From Actinomycetota bacterium (lineage in GTDB: Bacteria > Actinomycetota > UBA4738 > HRBIN12), in the NCBI GenBank assembly GCA_035697485.1, contig DASSCU010000005.1, positions 62,001-126,000 on the forward strand: a stretch of DNA of 64,000 nucleotides. Direction: 5' to 3'. This document shows positions 11,954 through 20,652 of the stretch, piece by piece. The notes below the pieces were generated by a model. The model worked only from the letters and a program-made list of their open reading frames with translations. It searched no databases and had not been told where the DNA came from. Positions within the stretch are counted from its first letter, which is position 1, and the number at the start of each line of letters is the position of its first letter. The position numbers were made by a program, and so were the translations under genes.

Positions 11954-14401
11954 ATGAGCCAGGAAGGTCTCTTCGCCGGCAACGTCGAGCAGGTCCAGCT
12001 CGAAGACGAGATCCAGCGTTCCTACCTCGACTACGCGATGTCGGTCATCGTCGGTCGCGCGCTGCCCGATGTGCGAGACGGGCTGAAGCCGGTCCACAAG
12101 CGCATCCTCTGGGCGATGCTCGAGGCCGGCTACCGGCCCGATCGGCCCCATCGCAAGTGCGCCGCCGTCATCGGCGACGTGCTGAAGAAGTACCACCCCC
12201 ACGGCGACCAGTCGGTGTACGACGCCCTCGTGCGCATGGCGCAGGATTGGTCGCTGCGGTACCCGCTCGTCGACGGCCACGGCAACTTCGGCTCGGTCGA
12301 CGGCGACCCGGCCGCGGCCTACCGGTACACCGAGGCGCGGCTCGCGCCGATGGCGATGGAGCTGCTGCGCGACATCGAGTCCGAGACCGTCGACTTCGTG
12401 CCCAACTTCGACGGGTATGAACAGCAGCCGACGGTGCTGCCGTCGCGATTCCCGAACCTGCTCGCGAACGGCGCCGGGGGCATCGCCGTCGGCATGGCCA
12501 CGAACATCCCGCCGCACAACCTGGGCGAGGTGATCGACGGGGTCGTGCACTACCTCGACAACCCCGAGGCGACCCCCGACGAGCTGATGAAGTACATCAA
12601 GGCTCCCGACTTCCCGACCGGCGCCACGATCATGGGCCGCCAGGGCATCCGCGACGCCTACGAGACCGGGCGCGGCTCGCTCAAGGTCCGGGCGGTCACG
12701 CAGATCGAGGAGGGCTCCGGCGGCAAGAACAAGATCGTCGTCACCGAGCTCCCGTACCAGGTCAACAAGGCGCGGCTCGCCGAGAAGATCGCCGAGCTCG
12801 TGAAGCTGCAGAAGATCAAGGACATCGCCGACCTCAAGGACGAGTCCAACCGCGAAGGCATGCGGCTGGTCATCGAGACCAAGCGCGGCGCGAACCCTCA
12901 TGTGGTGCTCAACCAGCTCTACAAGCACACGCAGCTGCAAGAGAACTTCGGCATCATCATGCTCGCGCTCGTCGACGGGGTGCCGCGCACGCTGAACCTG
13001 GCGGAGATGGTCGGCTACTACGTCGACCATCAGGTCGACGTCGTCACCCGGCGCACCAGGTTCGACCTGCGCAAGGCCGAGGAACGCGATCACATCGTGC
13101 TCGGTCTGTTGATCGCGCTCGACCACCTCGACGAGGTGATCAAGATCATCCGCGCGTCGGCCGACGCCGACGCCGCGCGTCGCAAGCTGATGTCCACCTT
13201 CACGCTCAGCGAGATCCAGGCGAATCACATCCTCGACATGCCGCTGCGCCGGCTCACGAAGCTCGCTCGCACCGAGCTCGAGAAGGAGCACACCGAGTTG
13301 CTCGAGCGGATCGGGTACCTCACCTCGCTGCTCGAGGACCCGGGCAAGTTGCGCGGGGTCATCAAGGACGAGCTGCTGGAGATCAAGAAGAAGCACGGCG
13401 ACTCACGCCGCACCACGGTCAAGGCCGACGTGGGCGACCTCGACGTCGAGGACCTGATCGCCGAGGAAGACGTGATCATCTCGGTCAGCCGCGCCGGCTA
13501 CGTCAAGCGTCTTCCCGTCGACGCGTTCAAGAAGCAGAATCGGGGCGGTAAGGGGGTGCGTGGGCAGAACCTCAAGGAGGAAGACGTCGTGAAGCACGTC
13601 TTCACGACGACCACGCATCACTGGATGCTCTTCTTCACCACGAAGGGCCGTGTGTACCGCGTCAAGGCCCACGAGATCCCGGAGTCTGGCCGCACCGCTC
13701 GCGGCATGTACGCCGCGAACCTGCCCGGGGTCGCCCTCGACGGCGACGAGAAGATCAGCGCCGTGATCGACCTGAAGGAGTACATGGAGGGGCGCTTCCT
13801 GCTGTTCGCTACGCGCAAGGGCATCGTGAAGAAGACGAGGCTGCCCGAGTACGACTCCCCGCGCACCGGTCTGATCGCCGTCAAGCTGCGGGGCGACGAC
13901 GAGCTGATCGACGTGCGCTTCACCGACGGAGACGACGAGGTGTTCCTCGTCTCGCGCAGGGGCCAGGCGATCCGGTTCAAGGAGTCGCTCGTGCGGCCGA
14001 TGGGCCGTGACGCCGGCGGCGTGATCGGCGTGCGTCTGGCCGACGACGATCGTGTGCTCGCGGTCGGGCTCGCTTCCGACGGGGAGGAGATGATCAGCGT
14101 CACCGAGCATGGCTACGGCAAGCGGTCGAGGCTCGCCGACTACCCCGCCAAGGGCCGGGGCGGCAAGGGTGTGATCGGCCACCAGCTGACCGGCAAGACG
14201 GGGCTGCTCGCCGGGGCCTACATCGGGTCCAAGGACATCGACATGTTCGTGATCTCGTCGAGCGGTCAGGTCGTGCGCGTCGGCGCGGGCGACATCCGAC
14301 GGGTCGGCCGGTCGAGCCAGGGGGTGCGCACGATGCGGGTCGAGGACGACGCCACCGTCGTGGCGCTCGCCCCCGTGATCACCCAGATGGACGAGGAGTA
14401 G
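11954..14401 (+). CDS. gyrA: DNA gyrase subunit A
   Basis: Breakage-reunion subunit of gyrase. The catalytic tyrosine is in RYTEARL (Tyr125). The quinolone-determining helix reads [17 protein letters not shown]: Asp90, equivalent to E. coli Asp87, is kept, but the position equivalent to E. coli Ser83 or M. tuberculosis Ala90 is Gln86. The GyrA box equivalent in the beta-propeller domain appears as [10 protein letters not shown]. At 815 residues it is the normal size. It ends in a strong hairpin. Confidence 0.96.
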   Translation: MSQEGLFAGNVEQVQLEDEIQRSYLDYAMSVIVGRALPDVRDGLKPVHKRILWAMLEAGYRPDRPHRKCAAVIGDVLKKYHPHGDQSVYDALVRMAQDWSLRYPLVDGHGNFGSVDGDPAAAYRYTEARLAPMAMELLRDIESETVDFVPNFDGYEQQPTVLPSRFPNLLANGAGGIAVGMATNIPPHNLGEVIDGVVHYLDNPEATPDELMKYIKAPDFPTGATIMGRQGIRDAYETGRGSLKVRAVTQIEEGSGGKNKIVVTELPYQVNKARLAEKIAELVKLQKIKDIADLKDESNREGMRLVIETKRGANPHVVLNQLYKHTQLQENFGIIMLALVDGVPRTLNLAEMVGYYVDHQVDVVTRRTRFDLRKAEERDHIVLGLLIALDHLDEVIKIIRASADADAARRKLMSTFTLSEIQANHILDMPLRRLTKLARTELEKEHTELLERIGYLTSLLEDPGKLRGVIKDELLEIKKKHGDSRRTTVKADVGDLDVEDLIAEEDVIISVSRAGYVKRLPVDAFKKQNRGGKGVRGQNLKEEDVVKHVFTTTTHHWMLFFTTKGRVYRVKAHEIPESGRTARGMYAANLPGVALDGDEKISAVIDLKEYMEGRFLLFATRKGIVKKTRLPEYDSPRTGLIAVKLRGDDELIDVRFTDGDDEVFLVSRRGQAIRFKESLVRPMGRDAGGVIGVRLADDDRVLAVGLASDGEEMISVTEHGYGKRSRLADYPAKGRGGKGVIGHQLTGKTGLLAGAYIGSKDIDMFVISSSGQVVRVGAGDIRRVGRSSQGVRTMRVEDDATVVALAPVITQMDEE

Positions 14402-14424
14402 GGCGGGGCCGAGGCCCCGCCCTA
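14399..14424. terminator. Bidirectional hairpin after gyrA
   Basis: TAGGGCGGGGCC and GGCCCCGCCCTA are perfect arms around GA, starting in the gyrA stop codon. No T-run follows, as is common in high-GC genomes. It separates gyrA from the convergent M23 peptidase gene. Confidence 0.8.
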
Positions 14425-14440
14425 CGCCGACCTCCTGGTC

Positions 14441-15226
14441 TCAGCAGACCGCCGCGAGGTACAGGAAGGGGTCCACGGCCGCGCCGTCGCCCGGATGCCA
14501 CTCGAAGTGGTTGTGGGGTGCCGTCGCGTTCCCGGTGATCCCCACGTACCCGATCACATCGCCCGTCTGTACGGACCCGAGCTTGCCGTAGGCGGACAGG
14601 TGGGCGTTGTAGACATAGCCGCCCGCACCGTAGACCTTCACGGAGTTGCCTCCGAGATCGCTGGAGCCGGCGACGGCCTCTCCGTCGAACGGAGCGATGA
14701 TCGGTGTGCCGGTGGGAGCCATGATGTCGTTGCCCTGATGGATGTGGCGCGGCGTGCCCGGCATGTCGCGGATGTCACCGAAGCTGTCGGAGACCACCGG
14801 CGAGCCGTCGACCGGACACCGCTGCAACGGAAGAGATTCGATCCAGTCGGCGAGCTCGGTGCGCTTGGCCCTCAGGTCGCGAACCCGCGCGCGGGTCGTG
14901 CGGAACAACTCCCGTTCCTGGGCCCGCAGGTCCTGGATCCGCTCGACCTGGAGCCGACGATACTGCCGGTAGCGACCACGGTCGCCGACCTCGCCCGCGC
15001 CCGGGGCGTTCCGAAGACGCGCCTGGGTGAACCGGATGCGCTTGTGCAGCGCGACCCTGCGGAGGCGCCGGGTCTCCTGGAGCTCCTCGATCCGCCTCTG
15101 GAGATCGTGCTTCTGGCGCAGGGCGACCTGCACCGACGATTCCGCGTTGGCTGCGACCACCAGCCCGGCGAGCACCAGGCTTCCCGAGACCGCGACCGCC
15201 ATCAGTCGTGCCGTACGCTTGTGCAT
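14441..15226 (-). CDS. Secreted M23 (LytM-like) peptidase with coiled coil
   Basis: Predicted peptidoglycan endopeptidase or activator. The N-terminus RTARLMAVAVSGSLVLAGLVVAANA is a signal peptide. A basic coiled-coil region (about 35-130) precedes the M23 domain with metal ligands in HIHQGND and HNHFEWHP, so the zinc site looks intact. The last residue is Cys and another Cys (RCPVDGSP) opens the domain, suggesting a disulfide. A paralogue with the same layout lies at 28340-29155. Upstream are two CTACGTAG palindromes. Confidence 0.88.
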   Translation of the reverse strand: MHKRTARLMAVAVSGSLVLAGLVVAANAESSVQVALRQKHDLQRRIEELQETRRLRRVALHKRIRFTQARLRNAPGAGEVGDRGRYRQYRRLQVERIQDLRAQERELFRTTRARVRDLRAKRTELADWIESLPLQRCPVDGSPVVSDSFGDIRDMPGTPRHIHQGNDIMAPTGTPIIAPFDGEAVAGSSDLGGNSVKVYGAGGYVYNAHLSAYGKLGSVQTGDVIGYVGITGNATAPHNHFEWHPGDGAAVDPFLYLAAVC

Positions 15227-15308
15227 CAGCTCGTGCTCCCTCTCCCCTCGATGTCCTACTGCGGTATCGGCAGGGCGGACTGGGGCCCTTGAGCGATGCG
15301 GGTGAGAA

Positions 15309-15350
15309 CTACGTAGTCATCTCGGCCTGATGTCGATGAGGGCTACGTAG
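15309..15350. promoter_or_regulatory. Paired CTACGTAG palindromes
   Basis: The 8-base palindrome CTACGTAG occurs at 15309-15316 and 15343-15350, 34 bases centre to centre, about three helical turns. They lie in the 140-base gap between the divergent M23 peptidase and small membrane protein genes, as expected for an operator pair. Confidence 0.45.
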
Positions 15351-15366
15351 TGGATGATGCGGGTCG

Positions 15367-15624
15367 ATGGATGCGGGCGTGGTGACGATCGCGGTGACGG
15401 TGGCGTCCTTCCTGGCGGGCCTGCTCGGCGTGCGTTCGAGACGCTCGGTCGGTACGTGGTCCGTGGTGCTCGCTCTGTCGGGCGCCGGCATCGCGACCGG
15501 GTGTCTGCTCGTGCAGGACGCGGTCGAGACCGCCTCGTGGGTCATCGCCCCGATCGCCGGCGCGATCTTGGCCTTCGTACACGCACGCGTCTTGTTCGCG
15601 CCAGGGGGCCCGTTCCGTACATGA
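15367..15624 (+). CDS. Small membrane protein, unknown function
   Basis: 85 residues with hydrophobic stretches at about 4-22, 32-48 and 58-75, consistent with two or three membrane helices, and a single cysteine. No family recognised. Codon third positions are GC-rich, as in neighbouring genes. It is transcribed away from the M23 gene and toward the DUF3566 gene, 55 bases downstream. Confidence 0.65.
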   Translation: MDAGVVTIAVTVASFLAGLLGVRSRRSVGTWSVVLALSGAGIATGCLLVQDAVETASWVIAPIAGAILAFVHARVLFAPGGPFRT

Positions 15625-15679
15625 GGCTCCGGGTACTTGGCCTGGCCAGGGCGTACCCTTAGGACTTCGTCCCGAGGAG

Positions 15680-16324
15680 ATGGTGCACACGGCCGAGCAA
15701 CCGGAGACCGCCGAACCGCGTCCGCAGTCGCGCGGCCCCGACACGGGTGGGCCGGCGCCGACGCCACAACCGCGCGCTGTCGCGGCCGCGGTCGATGCCC
15801 CTGCGCCGGCATCGTCGCCGACACCGTCGCCCGCGCCGACCACCCCCACGCCGCCACCCGGCGCCGATGGGTTCGCCGCGGCCCCACAGCCGCGGCGCGC
15901 CACCCGAGCGTCCCGACCCACCCGGGCGCCGCGCGCGCGATCCGCGCCACGCCGCACGAGGGTGGTGGTGCGCAAGGTGGGCCCGCTCTCCGTGCTGAAG
16001 TTCTCGCTGCTCTTCTACCTGTGCCTGATGCTGATCGTGCTGTTCGCGATGGTGATCGTCTACGGGGTGCTGGCGGCGGCCGGGGCGATCGACTCGCTCG
16101 AGACTGTGCTCGGGTACGTGTTCGGGACTGGCACGACATCCACCGGCGGCGCGGAGCCGATCGAGATCAACGGTGGATCGCTCTTCATGTGGGGGCTCTT
16201 CGGTGGCCTGGCCTTCGTCGCGGTGTGGTCGGTGATCAACGTGTTCATCGCGATGCTGTACAACCTGATCAGCGACATCATCGGCGGGGTCGAGGTCACC
16301 CTGGCCGAACGGCCACACCACTGA
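15680..16324 (+). CDS. DUF3566 transmembrane protein
   Basis: Actinobacterial membrane protein normally encoded just after gyrA. Residues 1-95 are a Pro/Ala/Arg-rich disordered cytoplasmic region; the domain begins with TRVVVRKVGPLSVLKFSLLFY, giving one membrane helix, a small extracellular loop and a second helix ending in FIAMLYNLISDIIGGVEV. GAGGAG directly abuts the ATG, which is too close for a normal ribosome site, so the GTG at 15683 may be the real start. Function is not established. Confidence 0.88.
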   Translation: MVHTAEQPETAEPRPQSRGPDTGGPAPTPQPRAVAAAVDAPAPASSPTPSPAPTTPTPPPGADGFAAAPQPRRATRASRPTRAPRARSAPRRTRVVVRKVGPLSVLKFSLLFYLCLMLIVLFAMVIVYGVLAAAGAIDSLETVLGYVFGTGTTSTGGAEPIEINGGSLFMWGLFGGLAFVAVWSVINVFIAMLYNLISDIIGGVEVTLAERPHH

Positions 16325-16398
16325 GGGCCGAGCGTTCGTTTGACACCGGTTTCGGGCCGTGGCTACGCTGCCACGAGGGCAGAGGCCCCGATGAGTTG

Positions 16399-16473
16399 GG
16401 GCCTGTAGCTCAGCCCGGTTAGAGCGCTTCCCTGATAAGGAAGAGGTCGATGGTTCAAGTCCATCCAGGCCCA
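16399..16473 (+). tRNA. tRNA-Ile (GAT anticodon)
   Basis: A full cloverleaf is visible: acceptor GGGCCTG pairs with CAGGCCC, D arm GCTC...GAGC, anticodon stem CTTCC/GGAAG with loop CTGATAA, and T arm GATGG TTCAAGT CCATC. The discriminator is A; CCA is not encoded in full. Confidence 0.96.
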
Positions 16474-16496
16474 CCCCCGGAAGGAGGGCTCCTCCC

Positions 16497-16688
16497 ATGA
16501 CAGACGAAGCCACCGTGACGGTCGAGACCGTCGAGGAGAAGAAGAAGGGCGGATTCTTGAAGAAGCTCATGAAGATCGCCGTGATCGGCGCGATCATCGC
16601 GGCGGTCGTGGCGTTCGTGAAGCGCCGCCGTGGCGACGACCTCGACGACGTCGAGTGGCAGGAGCTGCCGCCGCCCGCCGGCGGCTGA
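16497..16688 (+). CDS. Small single-pass membrane protein (DLW-39-like position)
   Basis: 63 residues with an acidic N-terminus, a basic patch (KKKGGFLKKLMK), one membrane helix (IAVIGAIIAAVVAFV) and a conserved-looking acidic-aromatic tail DDVEWQELPPP. Short proteins of this type follow tRNA-Ile in many actinobacterial origins; I infer the relationship from position and layout. GGAAGGAGG lies upstream but can fold with CTCCTCC next to the start. Confidence 0.75.
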   Translation: MTDEATVTVETVEEKKKGGFLKKLMKIAVIGAIIAAVVAFVKRRRGDDLDDVEWQELPPPAGG

Positions 16689-16725
16689 TCAGTTCTCCGT
16701 CGGCCTCGCCGGCGTTGGTTCACAC

Positions 16726-16753
16726 GGAAGGCCCGCCTCGCGGCGGGCCTTCC
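16726..16753. terminator. Hairpin terminator
   Basis: GGAAGGCCCGCC pairs perfectly with GGCGGGCCTTCC around a TCGC loop, 38 bases after the small membrane protein stop. Confidence 0.85.
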
Positions 16754-16814
16754 CGTTGCTCGAGGGCGCCCGATCACGCCCGGCCACGCGGGCCGCCGGG
16801 CGCGGACCCGCCGA

Positions 16815-16820
16815 TAGACT
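16815..16820 (+). promoter_or_regulatory. -10 hexamer of a probable leaderless transcript
   Basis: TAGACT is followed by seven bases and then the GTG start at 16828, so the transcript would begin at the start codon. Confidence 0.5.
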
Positions 16821-16827
16821 CCGGCGC

Positions 16828-17661
16828 GTGGACGGTTCCGCGTGGGCTCTGGCGAACGACGCGGCGGGCGCGGCCGGCGTCGACCTGCGCCCCCTCACCT
16901 CCCTCGACGACGCCGACGCGCTCCTGCGCGTGATGGCGGCCACGTGGGGCGAGGCGATCCCCCGGGAGACGATCAAGGCACTGGCCGGGTCGGGCAACGT
17001 GCCGTGGGGCGCATGGGACGGGAACGAACTGATCGGCTACGTGCTGGGGTGGGCCGCCATCTCCTCGGACGACGGGCTCCACGAGCATTCGCACATGCTC
17101 GCTGCCCTCCCCGATCGACGGCATGCCGGCGTCGGGTACGCGCTGAAGCTCGCGCAACGCGCGTCGTGCCTCGATCGCGGCATCCACCTCGTGCGGTGGA
17201 CGTTCGACCCGCTCGTGGCTCGCAACGCGCACCTGAACGTGAACAAGCTGGGCGCCACGTGCGACCGGTTCCATCGCAACTACTACGGACGGATGCCCGA
17301 CACGATCAACGTGGGCGACCGCAGCGACCGGCTCGTGGTCCGATGGCCGCTCGACGCGACGCCGTCCGCCCCCGCGGTGCTCGAGGGCGCGAGGGTGATC
17401 CTCCGCAGCACGGGATCGGTCGATGCGCCCGTCCCCGAGGTCGAGGGCGATCCGCATCGGGACGAGGTGGTCGCCGTGCAGATCCCGCGCGACCACGCGG
17501 CGCTGCGATCCGCCGACCCGGCGCTCGGATCGGCCTGGCGCGACGCCGTCGGTGCGACCCTCGAGACCTGTCTCGCCGCCGGACTCGTCGTCGGCGCCTT
17601 CGACCCCGACCGCCAGGGTGGGCGCCCCGCCTACCTGCTCGCCACGGAGGCCTCGGCGTGA
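16828..17661 (+). CDS. GNAT-type N-acyltransferase (COG3375-like)
   Basis: Predicted acyltransferase of 277 residues. The domain includes LIGYVLGWAAI, HSHMLAALPDRRHAGVGYALK (acyl-CoA loop) and FDPLVARNAHLNVNKLGA. Proteins of this group are found beside N-succinylamino-acid racemases, where they make the N-succinyl substrate; here the racemase-like gene follows with a GTGA overlap. The GTG start has no ribosome site and a TAGACT hexamer seven bases before it, indicating a leaderless mRNA. Acyl donor and acceptor cannot be read from sequence. Confidence 0.82.
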   Translation: MDGSAWALANDAAGAAGVDLRPLTSLDDADALLRVMAATWGEAIPRETIKALAGSGNVPWGAWDGNELIGYVLGWAAISSDDGLHEHSHMLAALPDRRHAGVGYALKLAQRASCLDRGIHLVRWTFDPLVARNAHLNVNKLGATCDRFHRNYYGRMPDTINVGDRSDRLVVRWPLDATPSAPAVLEGARVILRSTGSVDAPVPEVEGDPHRDEVVAVQIPRDHAALRSADPALGSAWRDAVGATLETCLAAGLVVGAFDPDRQGGRPAYLLATEASA

Positions 17662-18770
17662 CCACCGTGAGGACGGTCGAGCTGCGGCTGATCGCCCTGC
17701 CGCTGGTGCGGCCGTTCCGCACGAGCTTCGGCACCTCGACCGCGAAGGAATGCGTGCTCGTGCGGATCGAGACCGACGAAGGGGAGGGTTGGGGGGAGTG
17801 CGTCGCCGACATCCAACCCGCGTACAGCGAGGAGTTCAACGAAGGGGCGTGGCTCGTGGTCCGGGACCACCTGGCCCCCGCACTCCTGCGAGCCGATCGT
17901 GTCGCGGTCGACGATCTGGACCGCCTGCTCGGTCATGTCCGTGGCAACCCGATGGCCAAGGCCGCGTTGATCGACGCGGTGGTCGACGCCCGGCTACGGG
18001 CGGACGGTGTTTCACTCGCAGCGTGGCTCGGCGCCGATCGCGGCCGGGTGGCCTGCGGGGTCTCGATCGGCATCGCCGACACCACCGAGGCGTTGCTGGA
18101 GCAGGTCGAGGGCTACCTCGCGGAGGGATACCGGCGCATCAAGCTCAAGATCGAGCCAGGCATCGACGTCGAGCGGGTGGCCGCGGTGCGTGACGCGCAC
18201 CCCGACATCGCCCTCAGCGTGGACGCCAACGCGGCGTACACGATCGAGGACCTGGACGTGTTCCGGGCGCTCGATGCCTTCGACCTGCTGATGATCGAGC
18301 AGCCGCTGCATCACGCCGACCTCGTCCGACACGCAGCGTTGCAGCGCGCGATCCGCACGGACCTGTGCCTGGACGAGTCGATCCGGTCGGCCGCCGACGC
18401 CGCCGCAGCGCTCGAGCTCGGCAGTTGTCGGATCGTGAACATCAAGCAGGGCCGGGTTGGCGGCATCGTCGAGGCGAGACGCGTGCACGACGTGTGCCGT
18501 GCCGCGGGGGTGCCGGTCTGGTGTGGGGGCATGCTCGAGACCGGCATCGGTCGTGCGCAGAACCTGGCGCTCGCGGCGATGCCGGGGTTCACGCTGCCCG
18601 GCGACACGAGCGCGAGCGCCCGTTATTTCATCGACGACCTCACCGAGCCGTTCGTGATGGAACCGGACGGCACGATGCCGGTGCCCGCGGGACCGGGCAT
18701 CGGGGTGGTACCTCGTGCGGAGCGGCTCGCCGAGACGACGCTGCGCCGGGAGGCGGTCGGGAAAGAGTGA
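17658..18770 (+). CDS. menC: Enolase-superfamily o-succinylbenzoate synthase / N-acylamino acid racemase
   Basis: 370-residue muconate-lactonizing-type enzyme. The N-terminal cap has LPLVRPFRTSFGTSTAKECVLVRIE; the barrel carries the KxK catalytic motif (RRIKLKIEPG), metal ligands in LSVDANAAY, IEQPL and CLDESI, and the opposite-side Lys in IVNIKQGRVGG. Family members make o-succinylbenzoate for menaquinone, racemise N-succinyl amino acids, or do both. Coupling to the acyltransferase argues for the racemase role; no other men gene is present in the window. Confidence 0.85.
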   Translation: MTTVRTVELRLIALPLVRPFRTSFGTSTAKECVLVRIETDEGEGWGECVADIQPAYSEEFNEGAWLVVRDHLAPALLRADRVAVDDLDRLLGHVRGNPMAKAALIDAVVDARLRADGVSLAAWLGADRGRVACGVSIGIADTTEALLEQVEGYLAEGYRRIKLKIEPGIDVERVAAVRDAHPDIALSVDANAAYTIEDLDVFRALDAFDLLMIEQPLHHADLVRHAALQRAIRTDLCLDESIRSAADAAAALELGSCRIVNIKQGRVGGIVEARRVHDVCRAAGVPVWCGGMLETGIGRAQNLALAAMPGFTLPGDTSASARYFIDDLTEPFVMEPDGTMPVPAGPGIGVVPRAERLAETTLRREAVGKE

Positions 18771-18788
18771 CAAGAACCCGGTTCGCGT

Positions 18789-18818
18789 TTGACGCGACGC
18801 CCTCGCCCGCCGTAACGT
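18789..18818 (+). promoter_or_regulatory. Candidate promoter before the repeat-protein operon
   Basis: TTGACG (18789-18794) and TAACGT (18813-18818) are 18 bases apart. The predicted start near 18825 would give a leader of about 185 bases before the gene at 19010. Confidence 0.6.
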
Positions 18819-18826
18819 TCTGCACG

Positions 18827-18873
18827 AGAGACCGCTGGGGCCCCCGGGTTCCGGCGGTTTCTCATTTCTCCGG
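18827..18873 (+). promoter_or_regulatory. Leader hairpin, possible attenuator
   Basis: GAGACCGC pairs with GCGGTTTC (with G-U pairs) across a GC-rich loop and is followed by TCATTTCTCC, immediately after the predicted transcription start. A second small hairpin GAGCC-GAA-GGCTC is at 18901-18913. It could be an attenuator or a terminator for the upstream gene; no known RNA family was recognised. Confidence 0.4.
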
Positions 18874-19009
18874 TCCGTTCGCGTGATGCGCCACGTGCTT
18901 GAGCCGAAGGCTCGCAGGGGCGACCATACGCAGACGCGTCCGCCACGCATCGTGACGTCGGCACTCCGCCGGGTCGTCGCGTCCCCACCTCGGGCGGGCC
19001 TGGAGTGAC

Positions 19010-19570
19010 ATGAAGAAGCGAGTCGTGCAGGCGGGTGAGTTCGAGGTCGTCGACGACGACGGGCGGGTCAGGGTGCGCATCGGGCTCTCGAACGACGAGG
19101 ATCCGTTCTTCTCGCTCCTCGCTCCCGACGGGCAGGTGCGCATGCGGTTCGGGCTGTCGGCCGACGGCGCCGCCGGGCTCGCCGTGGGTGATGAGAACGG
19201 CAAGGTGCGCGCGACGGTCGGGCTCTCGAGCGACGGCAGCGCGAGCCTGGCGTTCGGCGACAAGAACGGGCGGATCCGCGCCAAGTTCGGCCTCGCCCCC
19301 GAGGCGTCGCCCACGATGGGCATGCAGGTGACCGACGGCGAGCTCTCGCAGGTCTACGCCCTCGCCGAGCAGGGGTCGCCGACGCTCGGCCTCTACGATC
19401 ACTCCGGCAAGGTCCGGGTGCGGCTCGGCTTGGCCGCCGAGGGCTCGCCGGTGCTTCGCCTGCTCGATCGTGCCGGCGAGCTCCGTGCGATCGTCGGATT
19501 GGCCGGCGACGGGTCGCCGTTCGTACAGTTCCTCGATGAGACGAAGCAGCCGACCTGGACGATGCGCTGA
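19010..19570 (+). CDS. Tandem-repeat protein (about seven 22-24-residue repeats)
   Basis: 186 residues built almost entirely of repeats with the pattern D-x-(N/D)-G-(K/R)-(V/I)-R-x-x-(V/F/L)-G-L-(A/S)-x-(D/E)-G-S-P-x-(L/F), for example GDENGKVRATVGLSSDGSAS and GDKNGRIRAKFGLAPEASP. The alternation of polar turns and beta-prone stretches suggests a small solenoid or beta-roll. No signal peptide or membrane segment. It is the first gene of a probable operon with the MauD-like gene 48 bases downstream. Function unknown. Confidence 0.8.
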   Translation: MKKRVVQAGEFEVVDDDGRVRVRIGLSNDEDPFFSLLAPDGQVRMRFGLSADGAAGLAVGDENGKVRATVGLSSDGSASLAFGDKNGRIRAKFGLAPEASPTMGMQVTDGELSQVYALAEQGSPTLGLYDHSGKVRVRLGLAAEGSPVLRLLDRAGELRAIVGLAGDGSPFVQFLDETKQPTWTMR

Positions 19571-19618
19571 GGACGTGGGACGGACTGGGCGGACGGTGAT
19601 GGCCAGAGGACGGGTCGG

Positions 19619-20128
19619 ATGACGGGGTGGTGGGCGCTCGCGTTCGTCGTGCTGTGGCTGCTCGTCGTGGTGCTCTGCATCGTGGTGATCGCGCTCGCGC
19701 GGCAGGTCGGCACCCTGCATCTGCGACTCGGCCCGCGGGGCGCCCTCGAGATCGACGACGAGGGACCCGCCCTCGGCGAACCGTTGCCCGCGCTCTCGGC
19801 GCACGCCGCCGATGGTGCGGCAGTCGTGCTCGGCGGTGCCGGCCGACCTCGCCTCGTGCTGTTCGCCTCGGCGACGTGCGCCGTCTGTCGCGAGGTCTCG
19901 CCGGGAGTGCCGGCCGCCGCCGCCGCTGGGCGGCTGGAGCCGATCGTCGTGCACGATGTCGAGGCCGAGCAGGTCCTCGATGTCCCCGGGACCCCCTTCG
20001 TCGTGGTGCTCGACGAGCGGGGGATCGTGCGCGCGAAGGGTACCGTGAACAACCTCGAGCAGGTCGAAGGGCTCGTGGACACCGCCAACCGAAGGATCTC
20101 GGAGGACCGCGAGCAGTGGGCAAGCTGA
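19619..20128 (+). CDS. MauD-like membrane-anchored thioredoxin-fold protein
   Basis: Resembles MauD, which is needed for disulfide formation in methylamine dehydrogenase. A membrane anchor at about 4-27 is followed by a thioredoxin-like fold with the CxxC site in FASATCAVCREVSP and a cis-Pro loop VPGTPFVVVLDERG. 169 residues. The last codons overlap the start of the cysteine-rich Tat-exported protein, so the pair is translationally coupled; this protein is likely its oxidase or isomerase. Confidence 0.85.
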   Translation: MTGWWALAFVVLWLLVVVLCIVVIALARQVGTLHLRLGPRGALEIDDEGPALGEPLPALSAHAADGAAVVLGGAGRPRLVLFASATCAVCREVSPGVPAAAAAGRLEPIVVHDVEAEQVLDVPGTPFVVVLDERGIVRAKGTVNNLEQVEGLVDTANRRISEDREQWAS

Positions 20129-20652
20129 CCTCGATCGAACGGGCGGAACGGTCGCTCGCCACGCGGACCAGTCGCCGAAGCTTCCTCGGACGCGTCGGTC
20201 GAGGGGTGGTGGCACTCGCCGGCGGCGGGCTGGTCGCGACCGCGATCGCGCCCGACCGCGCGCAGGCGTATCACATCTGCGGGCACACCTATACGACGGG
20301 GTCCTGCCCCCATCCCTACTCGCCGTTGTCGCGGACCGATCGCTACGGCTACCCGATGCACCCGCAGTACGGATACCCGGTCGACGACGAGGGGAAGAAG
20401 TACGTCGATCCGCGGAGCCAGACGCGCCGCAAGACATGTGAACAGGTCGTGCCCGAGGCGTATCCATTCACCGGGTCGCCACGGTACGGGGGCGGGTGGA
20501 CCCGGTGTTGCTCGGGCCGGCTGCGCCACATCCAGGACTGTTGCTCCCGGTCGGACATCCGCATCAACGGGGACTACGCGGTGCGTGGGTACTGTCCTCG
20601 CCCGCTGAAGGTCTTCTGCATCTCCTTCCGGGAGCTCAACAAGACGTGTTGA
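20116..20652 (+). CDS. Tat-exported cysteine-rich protein, methylamine-dehydrogenase-light-chain-like
   Basis: 178 residues from a GTG that overlaps the MauD-like gene. The N-terminus carries a twin-arginine signal (TSRRSFLGRVGRG) with an Ala-rich cleavage region ending AQA. The mature part has ten cysteines, including TRCC and QDCC pairs, many Tyr and Pro residues, and ends in Cys. Position and cysteine pattern recall MauA, but only one tryptophan (in YGGGWTRCC) is present, so the Trp-Trp cofactor TTQ cannot form. Tat export implies folding or disulfide formation before transport, or cofactor loading in the cytoplasm. Confidence 0.8.
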   Translation: MGKLTSIERAERSLATRTSRRSFLGRVGRGVVALAGGGLVATAIAPDRAQAYHICGHTYTTGSCPHPYSPLSRTDRYGYPMHPQYGYPVDDEGKKYVDPRSQTRRKTCEQVVPEAYPFTGSPRYGGGWTRCCSGRLRHIQDCCSRSDIRINGDYAVRGYCPRPLKVFCISFRELNKTC

